Shown: positions 1-9,012 of the stretch, in pieces
How positions within the stretch are numbered: the first letter of the stretch is position 1
Layout: each line of letters opens with the position of its first letter
Made by a program: the position numbers and the translations under genes
DNA from: Amycolatopsis aidingensis
GTDB lineage: Bacteria; Actinomycetota; Actinomycetes; Mycobacteriales; Pseudonocardiaceae
DNA length: 64,000 bases
Direction: 5' to 3'
Assembly: GCF_018885265.1 (NCBI RefSeq)
Contig: NZ_CP076538.1
Coordinates: 5,182,001-5,246,000, forward strand
The notes under the pieces: generated by a model
Database searches by the model: none
What the model was told of the DNA's origin: nothing
Seen by the model: only the letters and a program-made list of their open reading frames with translations

Positions 1-889
1 GCTCGGGGTCAGCGAGATCGGGGCGCACGACGACTTCTTCGCCCTCGGCGGGCACTCGCTGCTGGTGGTGCGGCTGCTGCGCACCCTGCGCGCGAACCTG
101 CCGGAGGGGATGCGCTGCGATGTCCCGCAGATCCTCAAGGCGCCCACGGTCGCCGGGCTGGCCGAACAGCTGCTCGGTCCGGTCGCGGGCTCCGGCTCCC
201 GGCATATCCACACCCTGAACCCGGACGCCCCCGGCGAGGCGTTGTTCCTGGTGCACCCCGGCGAGGGCCTGGCGCTGCCATACCAGGGGCTTGCTCCGCT
301 GCTGCCCGAGTGGCGGATGCACGCCCTTTCCAATCCCCGCTTCGGGCAGCGGGAGCATCGCTTCGGCAGCCTCGCCGAGATGGCCGCCCGCTACGTGGAG
401 TGGACGCGCACCCTCCAGCCCGAGGGCCCGTACTGCCTCGGCGGCTGGTCCTTCGGCGGGGTCGTGGCGCTGGAGATGGCCCGGCAGATGCACGCGCACG
501 GCGACATCGTGTCCGATGTGCTGCTCATCGACAGCCACAACCTGAACGCCTCCGCGCAGACCGGCGACCCCAGGGCCGGTATCCGGCAACGGCTGGCCGA
601 ACTGGGCGTTGCGGTGGACTCCCCCGAGGGCGCCGATATCGCGGAGGAGCTGCTGCACAACGGATCCCTCGCCGCCAGGCATGTGCCCGCAGGCTATCCG
701 GGCCGGGTATGGCTGCTGGCAGCCGATCCCGATGCCGACCGGGCCGCGCGGCCGCGCGGCTGGGACCGCGCCCTGCTGCCAGGGCTGGCCGTGCAGCCCG
801 TTCCTGGCACCCACGAGCGGCTGTTCGACCCCGAGCACCTGCCCAGCACGGCGGCTGCCATCCGGCGCGCGCTCGGTGATGCCCGATGA
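1..889 (+). CDS. NRPS C-terminal end: PCP-thioesterase (5' partial)
   Basis: The reading frame is open from base 2, so this is the end of a larger NRPS gene. The first residues are a carrier-protein core with DDFFALGGHSL, whose Ser carries phosphopantetheine. After a short linker comes a type I thioesterase domain: GGWSFGG with nucleophile Ser codon at 449-451, Asp in LLIDSH (codon 530-532) and His in GTHERL (codon 812-814). All three catalytic residues are present, so the domain should release a finished peptide by hydrolysis or cyclisation. The stop overlaps the next start (ATGA). It lies 27 kb from the second NRPS-PKS operon and most likely belongs to a separate cluster to the left. Substrate cannot be told from this fragment. 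Confidence 0.93.
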   Translation, partial: LGVSEIGAHDDFFALGGHSLLVVRLLRTLRANLPEGMRCDVPQILKAPTVAGLAEQLLGPVAGSGSRHIHTLNPDAPGEALFLVHPGEGLALPYQGLAPLLPEWRMHALSNPRFGQREHRFGSLAEMAARYVEWTRTLQPEGPYCLGGWSFGGVVALEMARQMHAHGDIVSDVLLIDSHNLNASAQTGDPRAGIRQRLAELGVAVDSPEGADIAEELLHNGSLAARHVPAGYPGRVWLLAADPDADRAARPRGWDRALLPGLAVQPVPGTHERLFDPEHLPSTAAAIRRALGDAR

Positions 890-1803
890 CCGCCCCGGCA
901 CGCACCGAACGGCGCTCGCTGGAGCGGGCGGTGGAGACCTTCGCCGAGGGCAAGCCGTACGACCTGTTCTTCCTCTCCGTGCGCGGGATGCGGCTGCTCG
1001 GCCGCAAGACCGAGGCCGCCTTCCCCGGCCCGGACCGCCCCGGCCTGCCTGCCGAGCGGTTGAAGTGCGGCCTGGTCGAGGCGCATATGCTGCTGGGGGT
1101 CGCGGAGCGGGAGCAGGTCGCCGAGGACCACGTTGCCGTGTTCTACCGGCCACTGGCCGAGTCCGAGAAGGCCGAACTGTTCGCCGAGGCCGTCGCCGAC
1201 CCGATGGCCGACCTCTACCATCCCTACGCCCAGCTCGGCGACCGCATCCGTGCGGCGGCCGAGACCGAGGCGGGTGGCTGGGAGGTCACCGAGGAGCTGG
1301 TCCGCGAGCTCGACCATGCCGAGTCGGTGCTGCGCGAGTACGTTCCGGAGCGGCTCGCGCGGCTCGGCTTCGACGGTGGCGGCCGCGCCTATGACGCGGC
1401 GTGTTCCACCGGGGCGTTCCTGGCCGCCGTCGGCAGCCGGTTTCCCGCGATCCGCACCATCGGGCAGGACCTGAGCGCCGAGATGGTGGCCCACGCCCGG
1501 TCCAGGGTGGACGAGGTGCACTGCGGCGACAGCATCAGCCCGGCCATCCCTGAGGGCGAGGCCGATCTGGTGATCTGCAGGCACCTCAACGCCTTCGTGG
1601 TCGGCACCCGCCAGGCGCACGAGCTGTTCGCCGCCGCGGCGAGCCGCTGCCGTCCCGGCGGCTATCTCGTGCTGCTCGGGCACACCCCGATCCTGATCAG
1701 CAGCCAGTGGTGCGAGATGTCCGGCCTGCGGGTGCTCCAGCGTTCGGCCGCCACACCATCGGGGCACGCGTTGTTCCAGTGCTACATCCTGCGCAGGGAC
1801 TGA
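886..1803 (+). CDS. SAM-dependent transferase (methyltransferase fold)
   Basis: A 305-aa protein starting inside the stop of the upstream NRPS gene, so the two are translationally coupled and probably serve one pathway. The C-terminal half is a class I SAM-binding fold: the glycine motif is atypical (YDAACSTGAFL around residue 165), followed by an acidic strand-2 motif (IGQDLSAEM) and a motif-IV-like segment (ADLVICRHLN). The N-terminal ~150 residues are helical without a recognised domain. Length and overall layout recall the isonocardicin synthase type, which transfers the 3-amino-3-carboxypropyl group of SAM rather than methyl; this comparison is from memory and unproven. Safest call: SAM-dependent tailoring enzyme of the leftward NRPS cluster. 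Confidence 0.75.
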   Translation: MTAPARTERRSLERAVETFAEGKPYDLFFLSVRGMRLLGRKTEAAFPGPDRPGLPAERLKCGLVEAHMLLGVAEREQVAEDHVAVFYRPLAESEKAELFAEAVADPMADLYHPYAQLGDRIRAAAETEAGGWEVTEELVRELDHAESVLREYVPERLARLGFDGGGRAYDAACSTGAFLAAVGSRFPAIRTIGQDLSAEMVAHARSRVDEVHCGDSISPAIPEGEADLVICRHLNAFVVGTRQAHELFAAAASRCRPGGYLVLLGHTPILISSQWCEMSGLRVLQRSAATPSGHALFQCYILRRD

Positions 1804-1805
1804 CC

Positions 1806-2014
1806 ACGCCACTACCCCAGCAGGTCTGGAACATCCAGAAGAAGTTGCTGCTGACATGCGGCACGAACAGCGCGCCGGAACCGGCTGCCAGCGCGATCAG
1901 CACCGGGTCCACCCCGAGCCCTCCGGCCAGCGGAGCAAGGATGCCTGCGGCGGTGATCGCGGCGACCGAGATCGAGCCCAGCGCGATGTGCAGGACCGCG
2001 GCGACCAAATCGAA
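1806..2014 (-). pseudogene. Remnant of a GntP-family permease
   Basis: Read on the minus strand, this stretch gives about 65 residues typical of the C-terminal part of GntP (gluconate/organic acid:H+ symporter) proteins: VLHIALGSISVAAITAAG, then GSGALFVPHVSSNFFWMFQ. The match stops at both ends. At the 3' side a single-base frame change after FQT would continue LLG and then a stop; upstream of 2014 the frame loses similarity. No start codon or complete gene is present. I read it as a decayed leftover between the left cluster and the sugar locus. The rest of 1804-2162 holds only the regulator's operator region. Confidence 0.6.
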
Positions 2015-2068
2015 CTGACCTCGGCGGCTCCCGCGGGCACCGAGGAGTTCACCCGCGCCGTGCTCGAT

Positions 2069-2159
2069 ACCTTGCAATAGTGCCCTACCGTAACCGGCAC
2101 CACCACGTACGCTGCGACGAAAATGCTCGATACTTGCACCGCTTTGTTCCATACTTGCA
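2069..2159 (+). promoter_or_regulatory. Operator/promoter of the LacI gene (CTTGC boxes)
   Basis: The repeat atacttgca occurs at 2130-2138 and 2151-2159, exactly 21 bp apart (two helical turns). The second copy ends four bases before the start codon. A third related half-site, ccttgcaat, lies at 2070-2078; both it and the 2130 box are preceded by gctcgat. CTTGCA-type half-sites are typical of MalR-like LacI operators in actinobacteria, so autoregulation is likely. The same spacing recurs before the ABC transporter operon at 10418-10444. Confidence 0.6.
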
Positions 2160-2162
2160 GTC

Positions 2163-3173
2163 ATGGTGCGTAGAATTGCCGAAGTCGCGGCGAAAGTGGG
2201 AGTCAGCGAGGCGACGGTCAGCCGGGTGCTGAACGGGCGGTCGGGGGTCTCCGAGAACACCAGGACCGCCGTGCTGACGGCGCTGGACGTGCTCGGGTAC
2301 GAGCGCCCGACCCAGCTGCGCGGCGAGCGGGCCCGGCTGGTCGGCCTGGTGCTGCCCGAGTTACAGAACCCGATCTTCCCTGCCTCCGTGGAGGTGATGG
2401 GCAACGCCCTGGCCCAGCAGGGTTTCACCCCGGTGCTGTGCACCCGCACGGCGGGCGGCGTCTCCGAGGCCGACTACGTCGAGTTGCTGCTACAGCAGCA
2501 CGTCTCCGGGGTGGTGTTCTCCGGCGGGCTGTACGCGCAGGCCGATGCCGTGCACGACCACTACCATCGGCTGCACGACCGTGGGTTGCCCACCGTGCTG
2601 ATCAACGCGGCGGTGGAGCACCTCGGGTTCCCGCAGGTGTCCTGCGATGACGCGCTCGCCGTCGAGCAGGCGATGGCGCACCTGCGCTCGCTGGGGCACG
2701 AGCGGATCGGGCTGCTGCTCGGGCCAGCCGACCACGTCCCGTCCCGGCGCAAGCTGGAGGCATTCCGGTCCCAGCTCGCCAGGGCGGACGGCGATGCGGC
2801 GACGGCCGTGGTCGAGCACGGCATGTTCTCGGTGGAGGGCGGGCAGGCGGCCGCTGGCAGGCTGCTGCGCCGCGGAGTGACCGCGATCCTGTGCGCCAGC
2901 GACCCGCTCGCGCTCGGCGCGATCAGGGCTGCGCGCAGGCAGGGGCTTTCGGTGCCGGAGGACGTCTCCATCGTGGGCTACGACGACTCGGCGCTGATGC
3001 AGAGCGTCGATCCGCCGCTGACCACCATCCGGCAGCCCATCGAGTCGATGGGTCAGGCGGCGGTCGCCATGCTGGTCAAGCAGATCAGCGGCGCGGAGCT
3101 GCCCGCCGAGGAACTGCTGTTCGCGCCGGAACTGGTGGTCCGCTCCTCCACCACCCGGGCGCCCAAGGGCTGA
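2163..3173 (+). CDS. LacI-family transcriptional regulator
   Basis: A 336-aa protein of normal LacI length. Residues 3-50 form the DNA-binding domain: helix-turn-helix with VGVSEATVSRVLNG, followed by the hinge helix. The rest is a periplasmic-binding-protein-like sugar sensor ending with the family signature VSIVGYDDS and LTTIRQP. ATG at 2163 directly follows the second operator box and is the only sensible start. Convergent with the GH87-like gene, from which it is separated by a strong hairpin. By position and shared operator boxes it probably represses the minus-strand ABC transporter/glycosidase operon until a malto- or glucan-oligosaccharide binds; effector identity is inferred from the neighbours only. 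Confidence 0.92.
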   Translation: MVRRIAEVAAKVGVSEATVSRVLNGRSGVSENTRTAVLTALDVLGYERPTQLRGERARLVGLVLPELQNPIFPASVEVMGNALAQQGFTPVLCTRTAGGVSEADYVELLLQQHVSGVVFSGGLYAQADAVHDHYHRLHDRGLPTVLINAAVEHLGFPQVSCDDALAVEQAMAHLRSLGHERIGLLLGPADHVPSRRKLEAFRSQLARADGDAATAVVEHGMFSVEGGQAAAGRLLRRGVTAILCASDPLALGAIRAARRQGLSVPEDVSIVGYDDSALMQSVDPPLTTIRQPIESMGQAAVAMLVKQISGAELPAEELLFAPELVVRSSTTRAPKG

Positions 3174-3177
3174 GGCG

Positions 3178-3216
3178 GGGTGGTGCGGGCCGCAGCAGGG
3201 CCGGCCCGCACCACCC
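3178..3216. terminator. Bidirectional hairpin terminator
   Basis: A perfect 15-bp stem: gggtggtgcgggccg (3178-3192) pairs with cggcccgcaccaccc (3202-3216) around a 9-base loop. It sits between the convergent LacI gene (stop at 3173) and the GH87-like gene (stop at 3224), so it can serve both strands. There is no U-tract, as is common in actinobacteria. Confidence 0.8.
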
Positions 3217-3223
3217 GTTCCCC

Positions 3224-5443
3224 TCACTCGCGGTAGACCTCGAACTCCGCCACCTGCGCGGCAGGCCACTCGGTGTTGGCGGTGACCCGCAACCGCAGGT
3301 AGCGCTGCTCACTCGCCGGCACCTGGATGGTTGCCGTGTTCCCGGTCGCCGGGTCGAACCGGTATCCCCGCGAATCTGCCAGCGTGGTGTACTGCTGCCC
3401 GTCCGCGCTGCCCAGTACCGACAACGTCTGGGTGCGCGCGGGCCAGGCCGACGATGGCGGCAGGGCGAGCACGATCCGGCCAACCTCGGTCACCCGGCCG
3501 AGATCCACCGTGATCGTCCCTGGGAAGGCGCCATTGATGCTTTCCCAGTAGCTGTCGGCATTGCCGTCCACCGCGGCGGATGGTGGGTAGCCGCCGACGT
3601 TGCCACTGGCAGTCACCGGCCTGCGCAGCGCCAGGTTCTCCTCCGGCCCCGGCTCCGGTGGCGGTCCGGAGCCCGGCTCGGGCCAGCTGGAGCAGTCGGT
3701 CCAGGTGCCGTCCCAGCCGGTGTTGCCGCTGCCGTTGATCGTCAACGGTTGCCGGTCGCTGGGATAGGGGCAGTTGTACGACCCGGTGACCCCGATGCCG
3801 GTGGCGGTGAGGTTGTTGATGGTGACGGTGCCGCCGGTCTGCGCCTGCACCGCGAAGGTGCCCGCGCCCTCGATGCTGCCGCCCTCGATCCGCACGCCGC
3901 CCATCGGCTTGCCCTGCCCGCTGCCGTCGATGAACTGGATCGCCTCGTACGGGCTGTCGATCAACCGGTTGTCCCGAACCACGATGTCCACGCCGGAGAA
4001 CGCGCTGTCCCGGCCGTCGAACCACAGCGCCCCGACGCCGAACTGCCAGTTCGGGTCCAGCGCGCCTGCGCGCACGGTGGTGTTGTCCTCGACCAGGATG
4101 GTCCCGGTCAGCGGGGTGGCGTTGAACCGGTTGCCGATGTGGATCCCGCCGCCGAGTGCGTTGGTGTCCCGCACCAGGTTGCCGACCACCGAGTTGTTCT
4201 CCCCGCCGTAGACCGCGATCCCGTTCGCCAGGTTCGGCTGGACGACGGTGTTGCGCACGATGCTGTCCCCGGAGTCGGAAACCCCGTTGGACCACAGCGC
4301 GATCGCGTCGTCTCCGGTGTTGCGGAAGAAGTTGTTGCGGATGGTGGAGTTCTTCACGTTGCCGTCGAAGTTGATCCCGTCCGCCTGCAGGTCGATGAAC
4401 CTGCTGTTCTCCACGGTGAGGTCCCTGGTGGCGCCGTTCATCAGCCACAGCCCGCATTTGGTGTGCTGGATCCACAGGTTGGACAGCGTCGATCCGGTGC
4501 CGAGCACGCCGTGGAAGCCGTTCGCGGGCCGGGAATCGACCCGCTCGGTCACCTCGCCGAAGATGGCGAAGTCACGCAGCTCGATCCCGCCGGTGGCATG
4601 GTTGTTGTTGAACACGTTGTCGCCGTGCAACACCGAGTACCACGGCCCGGCACCACGGATGGTGACCTGGTCGACCTGGAGCGCACTGCCGATCTCGAAC
4701 CGGCCCGGCGGGATCCACAGTGGCCTTCCGGAGGAACGTGCCTGCTGGATGCCCGTGCGGAAGGCGGCGGTGTCGTCGCCACCGTCATCGGGAGTGGCGC
4801 CGAAACCGGTCACCGGGAGCGCGTCCCCCGGGGCCGGAAGCGGTTCCCGCACCTGTTCGAAGTCCGCGAGGTCCACGGTGTACGGTCCGGCGTTGTCCCC
4901 GGGGTCGACCTGTACCCGGACCCGGTCGCCTGCGACCAGCTCCCGCCCGAGCAGCATCCGGCTCTCGTCGTAGAAATGGTGGATCTTGCTGCCGTAGATG
5001 AACGGGGTCTCCAGGTGCGAGTACTTCGCGGTGACCGCGAGCCGCTCGCCGAGCTTGTCCCCGTTGACGTACACCGAAAGGGTGCCGGAGTGACCATCCG
5101 GCACGCTGTAGCGCAGGTTCAACGAGTTCGCGGGCTCGGTGAGGGTGAACTCGACATGGTCCCCGGTGCCGGACAGCCGGACGGCCTGCCTGCCGGATGC
5201 CTCGGATGGCAGGCTCGCCTGGGTGAGGTCGGGACCGATCACCGTGCCCTGGTACCGCGCGCACTCGGCCTCGATCTCGAAGAACGGCACCTCGGCGCCC
5301 GCGTCCACATTGGCACAGTCCGGTGCGGCCGGGCGGGGTGCCGCGGGTTCGGCCCCGGCCGGTACCGCGAAGAGGAGTCCGGCGGCCAGCGCCGCGCAGG
5401 CGGCTCCGGCAGTCAACTTTCCGTTCTTGGGTATCGTCAACAC
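3224..5443 (-). CDS. Secreted beta-helix glycosidase, GH87-like, with two sugar-binding modules
   Basis: A 739-aa exported enzyme. Residues 1-31 are a signal peptide (LTAGAACAALAAGLLFAVPAGA). Residues ~50-205 look like a CBM35/CBM6 module (FEIEAE start). Residues ~215-570 are a right-handed parallel beta-helix with repeated short N/I-rich turns and the segment RNTGDDAIALWS, whose paired Asp fits the catalytic acids of GH87 alpha-1,3-glucanases (mycodextranases). A Pro/Gly linker (about 600-610) leads to a C-terminal F5/8-type C (discoidin/CBM32) module. GTG at 5443 follows ggaagg. It lies 88 bp after the GH13 gene, so it may be the last gene of the transporter operon and supply alpha-glucan oligosaccharides. 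A pectate-lyase-like activity is an alternative; the beta-helix call is firm, the GH family less so. Confidence 0.75.
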   Translation of the reverse strand: MLTIPKNGKLTAGAACAALAAGLLFAVPAGAEPAAPRPAAPDCANVDAGAEVPFFEIEAECARYQGTVIGPDLTQASLPSEASGRQAVRLSGTGDHVEFTLTEPANSLNLRYSVPDGHSGTLSVYVNGDKLGERLAVTAKYSHLETPFIYGSKIHHFYDESRMLLGRELVAGDRVRVQVDPGDNAGPYTVDLADFEQVREPLPAPGDALPVTGFGATPDDGGDDTAAFRTGIQQARSSGRPLWIPPGRFEIGSALQVDQVTIRGAGPWYSVLHGDNVFNNNHATGGIELRDFAIFGEVTERVDSRPANGFHGVLGTGSTLSNLWIQHTKCGLWLMNGATRDLTVENSRFIDLQADGINFDGNVKNSTIRNNFFRNTGDDAIALWSNGVSDSGDSIVRNTVVQPNLANGIAVYGGENNSVVGNLVRDTNALGGGIHIGNRFNATPLTGTILVEDNTTVRAGALDPNWQFGVGALWFDGRDSAFSGVDIVVRDNRLIDSPYEAIQFIDGSGQGKPMGGVRIEGGSIEGAGTFAVQAQTGGTVTINNLTATGIGVTGSYNCPYPSDRQPLTINGSGNTGWDGTWTDCSSWPEPGSGPPPEPGPEENLALRRPVTASGNVGGYPPSAAVDGNADSYWESINGAFPGTITVDLGRVTEVGRIVLALPPSSAWPARTQTLSVLGSADGQQYTTLADSRGYRFDPATGNTATIQVPASEQRYLRLRVTANTEWPAAQVAEFEVYRE

Positions 5444-5531
5444 TTCGCTGTGTCACCTTCCTTGCAGGGTGGGGATGGTGTGAGGGGCAGCGGCCGGTGT
5501 GGCACCTCCTTTCGCCGTATCTGCGGCCGGC

Positions 5532-7145
5532 TCAGGGGGTGTGCAACCAGGCGGCGGTGTCCGGCGGCAGCAGGTCACCCACCGGCGGCCCGCTGGACAG
5601 CAGCACCGACTCGTGCGGCGGCAGCGGCACCGCCTCCCCGGACAGGTTGACCACGCAGGCGAACCCGGGGTCCCTGGCGAAGGCGAGCACCCCCGGCGGG
5701 GACTCCAGCCAGCGCAGCGGACCGCCGGTGGCCACCCGCTCGGCCCGGATGCGCAGGGCGGAGCGGTACAGCTCCAGGGTCGAGCCGCGCTCGGCGAGCT
5801 GCGCCTCGACGGTGTGCGCCGCCCAGACCCGTGGCTGCGGCAGCCAGGGCTCCTTGTGCGCGCCCTCGGGGCTGAAACCGAACGGGGGCGCGGTACCCGC
5901 CCACGGCAGCGGGACCCGGCACCCGTCCCGGCCCGGATCGGCGTGCCCGGTCCGCTCGAACACCGGGTCCTGCCGCAGCTGGTCGGGGATGTCCTCGATC
6001 TCCCACAGGCCGAGCTCCTCGCCCTGGTAGAGGTACATCGCGCCGGGCAGTGCCATGGTGAGCAGCGCGGCGGCCCTGGCCCTCCGGGTGCCGAGGCGGA
6101 GATCCACCGGGGTTCCGTGCAACCGGTCGGCGAAGTCGAAACCGGTGTCGCCTGCCCGCCCGTACCGGGTGACCGGCCTGGTGACGTCGTGGTTGGACAG
6201 TACCCAGGTGGGCGGCGCGCCGACGGTGCCGTGCGACTCGACGGTGTCCTCGATGATCCGGCGGAACCGATCGGGATCCCACGGGCAGACCAGGTAGTCG
6301 AAGTTGAACGCCGAGTGCAGCTCGTCGGGACGCAGGTAGCGCACCGTCCGGCCGAGATCGCCGAGCCACATCTCGCCGACCAGCACCCGCTCACCGGGAT
6401 AGCCGTCCGCGATCCGCCGCCACTCGCGGTAGATCTCGTGCAGCCCCTCCTGGTCGGAGTACGGCAGCGGGCCGTCCGGGTCGGTGACATCGGGCAGGGC
6501 AGGGTCCTTCACCATCCCGTCGGCGACGTCGATACGCAGGCCGTCCACGCCGCGGTCGAACCAGAACCGCAGGATGTCGGCGAACTCGGCGCGGACCTCC
6601 TCGTTCTCCCAGTTCAGATCCGGCTGCCGGGAGCTGTAGAGATGCAGGTACCACTCCCCCGGCGTGCCGTCCGGTTCGGTGATCCTGGTCCAGGCGGGGC
6701 CGCCGAACCGCGACTGCCAGTTGTTCGGCGGCTGCGACCCGTCCGGGCCGCGTCCTGGCCGGAACCAGAACCGGGACCGCTCCGGCGATCCGGGGCCGGC
6801 GTCCCGGGCAGCGAGGAACCAGCGATGTACGTCCGAGCAGTGGTTCGGGACGATGTCGATGATCACCCGGATGCCTCTGGTATGCGCCTCGGCGATCAGG
6901 GCCTCGGCTTCGGGCAGGGTGCCGAAGGTCGGTTCGATGTCCCGGAAGTCCGCGACATCGTAGCCACCGTCGTCCATCGGCGACGGGTACCACGGGGTGA
7001 ACCAGACCGCGTCCACCCCGAGTTGTTCCAGATAGGACAGCTGGGACCGCACCCCGGCGAGGTCGCCGATCCCGTCCCCGTTCCCGTCCCGGAAGCTGCG
7101 AATGTAGATCTGGTAGATGCTGGCGGTTCGCCACCATTCACGCAC
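5532..7145 (-). CDS. GH13 alpha-glucosidase (oligo-1,6-glucosidase type)
   Basis: A 537-aa cytoplasmic enzyme (no signal peptide) with the (beta/alpha)8 GH13 fold. Visible landmarks: YQIYIRSFRDGNGDGIGDL near the N-terminus, DIVPNH, nucleophile Asp206 in GLRIDVADG, acid/base Glu258 in LVGEMW, and Asp320 in LSNHD. The length matches alpha-glucosidase/oligo-glucosidase/trehalose-hydrolase subfamilies. GTG at 7145 follows agggagg. It lies 29 bp downstream of the permease gene in the same operon, so it most likely cleaves the imported alpha-gluco-oligosaccharide to glucose. The exact linkage (1,4, 1,6, 1,3) cannot be read from sequence. Confidence 0.9.
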   Translation of the reverse strand: MREWWRTASIYQIYIRSFRDGNGDGIGDLAGVRSQLSYLEQLGVDAVWFTPWYPSPMDDGGYDVADFRDIEPTFGTLPEAEALIAEAHTRGIRVIIDIVPNHCSDVHRWFLAARDAGPGSPERSRFWFRPGRGPDGSQPPNNWQSRFGGPAWTRITEPDGTPGEWYLHLYSSRQPDLNWENEEVRAEFADILRFWFDRGVDGLRIDVADGMVKDPALPDVTDPDGPLPYSDQEGLHEIYREWRRIADGYPGERVLVGEMWLGDLGRTVRYLRPDELHSAFNFDYLVCPWDPDRFRRIIEDTVESHGTVGAPPTWVLSNHDVTRPVTRYGRAGDTGFDFADRLHGTPVDLRLGTRRARAAALLTMALPGAMYLYQGEELGLWEIEDIPDQLRQDPVFERTGHADPGRDGCRVPLPWAGTAPPFGFSPEGAHKEPWLPQPRVWAAHTVEAQLAERGSTLELYRSALRIRAERVATGGPLRWLESPPGVLAFARDPGFACVVNLSGEAVPLPPHESVLLSSGPPVGDLLPPDTAAWLHTP

Positions 7146-7174
7146 TGTGGAGTCCTCCCTGAGTCATGGGCCGG

Positions 7175-8053
7175 TCAGCCCTTGATGCTTCCCGCGCTCA
7201 GTCCGGCGAGAATCTGTTTCTGGAACACGAGATAGACCGCGATCATCGGCAGGCTGGTCAGCACGAGCCCGGCGACCAGCAGGTTGAGCGGCATATCCGG
7301 GGCGATGCGCTGCAGCAGCACGCTCAACGTCTGGGTGGCGGGGTCCTGCAGCACCAGCAGCGGCCAGATGAAGTCCTTCCACGCGGTCACCACGGCGAAG
7401 ATGGACACCACCGCGAGGATGGGCCGGGAGATCGGCAGCACGATCGTCCACAGGGTACGGACCGGCCCCGCACCGTCGATGGTCGCCGCCTCCAGCAACT
7501 CGTCCGGGATCTGGTCAAAGAAACGTTTCAGCACGAAGATGTTGAAGGCGTTCGCGGCCGCGGGCAGCCAGATTGCCGCGGGAGTGTTCAGCAGGTTGAC
7601 CCCGAACAGCGGCACGTCGGACACCGTGAGGTAGGTCGGCACCAGCAGCGCCGTGGCCGGCAACATCAGTGTGCTGAGCATCATGCCGAGCACGAGATTC
7701 CCGAACCTCGGGCGGAGTTTGGACAGCGCGTAGGCCGCGGGCACGTCCACCGCCAGCTGGATCGCCCAGGCACCGCCTGCCACGATCACGGTGTTCAGCA
7801 GGTACTTGCCGAGGTCGATCTCCCGCCATGCGGTGGCGAAGGTCTCCGGGTGCCACTCGTTCGGAACCAGGGTCGGCGGCACCTGCGCCAGCTCCTCCGA
7901 GGACTTCATCGCCCCGGTTACCGCCCAGTAGAACGGGAAAAGGAAGGCGAACACGAAGGCGAGCAGGGTCAGCAGCAACACCGTCCAGTACACGGTCCGG
8001 CCGGTCCGGCTGCGCAGCTGCGTTGGCGAGACGAGGGTGCGTGCCGCGGTCAT
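7175..8053 (-). CDS. Sugar ABC transporter permease (MalG type)
   Basis: A 292-aa inner-membrane protein with six predicted hydrophobic segments and the EAA loop that contacts the ATPase (EAATIDGAGPVRTLWTIVLP). It belongs to the CUT1 family of oligosaccharide importers. Its start overlaps the stop of the MalF-type permease by 4 bp (tcatga on the plus strand), showing translational coupling. No ATPase gene is present; CUT1 systems in actinobacteria commonly share a remote MsiK-type ATPase. Confidence 0.93.
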   Translation of the reverse strand: MTAARTLVSPTQLRSRTGRTVYWTVLLLTLLAFVFAFLFPFYWAVTGAMKSSEELAQVPPTLVPNEWHPETFATAWREIDLGKYLLNTVIVAGGAWAIQLAVDVPAAYALSKLRPRFGNLVLGMMLSTLMLPATALLVPTYLTVSDVPLFGVNLLNTPAAIWLPAAANAFNIFVLKRFFDQIPDELLEAATIDGAGPVRTLWTIVLPISRPILAVVSIFAVVTAWKDFIWPLLVLQDPATQTLSVLLQRIAPDMPLNLLVAGLVLTSLPMIAVYLVFQKQILAGLSAGSIKG

Positions 8054-9012
8054 GACTCCCTCCTCGTGGTCAGTCGCAGGTACGCCGCGGAGAACACCCC
8101 GAGCGCGACGAACAGCAGCAGGCTCATCGCACTGGCCGAGCCGAAGTCGTTGTAGACGAAGGCGTAGCGGTACAGCAGCAGCAGAACCGTCACGGTCGAG
8201 TTGTCCGGGCCACCACCGGTCATCACGAAGGGCTCGGTGAAGACCTGCATGGTCGCTACGATCTGCAACAGCAACAACACCAGCAGGACGAAACGGGTCT
8301 GCGGAATGGTCACGTGCCGCAGCCGTTTCCAGATCCCGGCGCCGTCCAGCTCGGCGGCCTCGTACAGCTCACCGGGGATGGTCTGCAACGCGGCCAGGTA
8401 GATCAACGTCGTGGTGCCCATATTCGCCCAGGTCGCCACCAGCACCAGGGAAAGCATCGCGGTGTCACTGGAGTCCAGCCAGGACAGTGCGGGCAGACCG
8501 AGGGTGCCGAGCACCTCGTTGAACAGGCCGGGTCCGGGATCGTAGAACCACCGCCACAGCAACGCGGTGACCACCGGCGGCAGCATCACCGGCAGGTACA
8601 CCACCAGCCGGAAGAAGGTCCTGGCGTGCCGCAGCTCGTTCAGCAGCACGGCGGTGAGGAACGGGATCGCGAAGCCGAGCAACAGGGCCAGGCCGGTGAA
8701 CATCAGGGTGTTTCGCCAGGCCACGCCGAACAGCGGGTCGGAGAACAGCCGCTGGAAGTTCTCCAGCCCCACCCACTCCGGCGCGTCCACGAAGTTGACC
8801 TGCTGAAAACTCAGCAGCACGCCGCGCACGATCGGATACCAGGAGAACAGTGCGAAGCAGACCAGTGCCGCGCTGAGCAGGCCGTAGGCGGTGACGGTCC
8901 GTGGCAACGCCCGGCGCGGGCCCCGGTTACGCCTGCGTCCGGTGGACCGGCCGCGTGCGCCCTCCGGGGCCGCGCTGGGCTTAGCGGACCTGAGCAAGAA
9001 TCGTGTTGACAT
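8050..9012 (-). CDS. Sugar ABC transporter permease (MalF type)
   Basis: A CUT1-family permease with six hydrophobic segments, a basic cytoplasmic N-terminus (STGRRRNRGPRRALPRT) and the EAA loop EAAELDGAGIWKRLRHVTIP. The start is uncertain: I chose ATG 9012 (MSTRFLLRS), but ATG 9024 and TTG 9042 are in frame, none with a good Shine-Dalgarno. All starts overlap the end of the binding-protein gene by 32-62 bp, so translation is probably coupled. It forms the membrane channel with the MalG-type partner. Confidence 0.9.
   Translation of the reverse strand: MSTRFLLRSAKPSAAPEGARGRSTGRRRNRGPRRALPRTVTAYGLLSAALVCFALFSWYPIVRGVLLSFQQVNFVDAPEWVGLENFQRLFSDPLFGVAWRNTLMFTGLALLLGFAIPFLTAVLLNELRHARTFFRLVVYLPVMLPPVVTALLWRWFYDPGPGLFNEVLGTLGLPALSWLDSSDTAMLSLVLVATWANMGTTTLIYLAALQTIPGELYEAAELDGAGIWKRLRHVTIPQTRFVLLVLLLLQIVATMQVFTEPFVMTGGGPDNSTVTVLLLLYRYAFVYNDFGSASAMSLLLFVALGVFSAAYLRLTTRRES

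Noticed and set aside
2891..5650. 919-codon plus-strand frame opposite the beta-helix glycosidase
   Set aside because: Composition is low-complexity Arg/Gly/Val-rich without any family motif, while the minus strand encodes a signal peptide and domains. It is a shadow caused by high GC.
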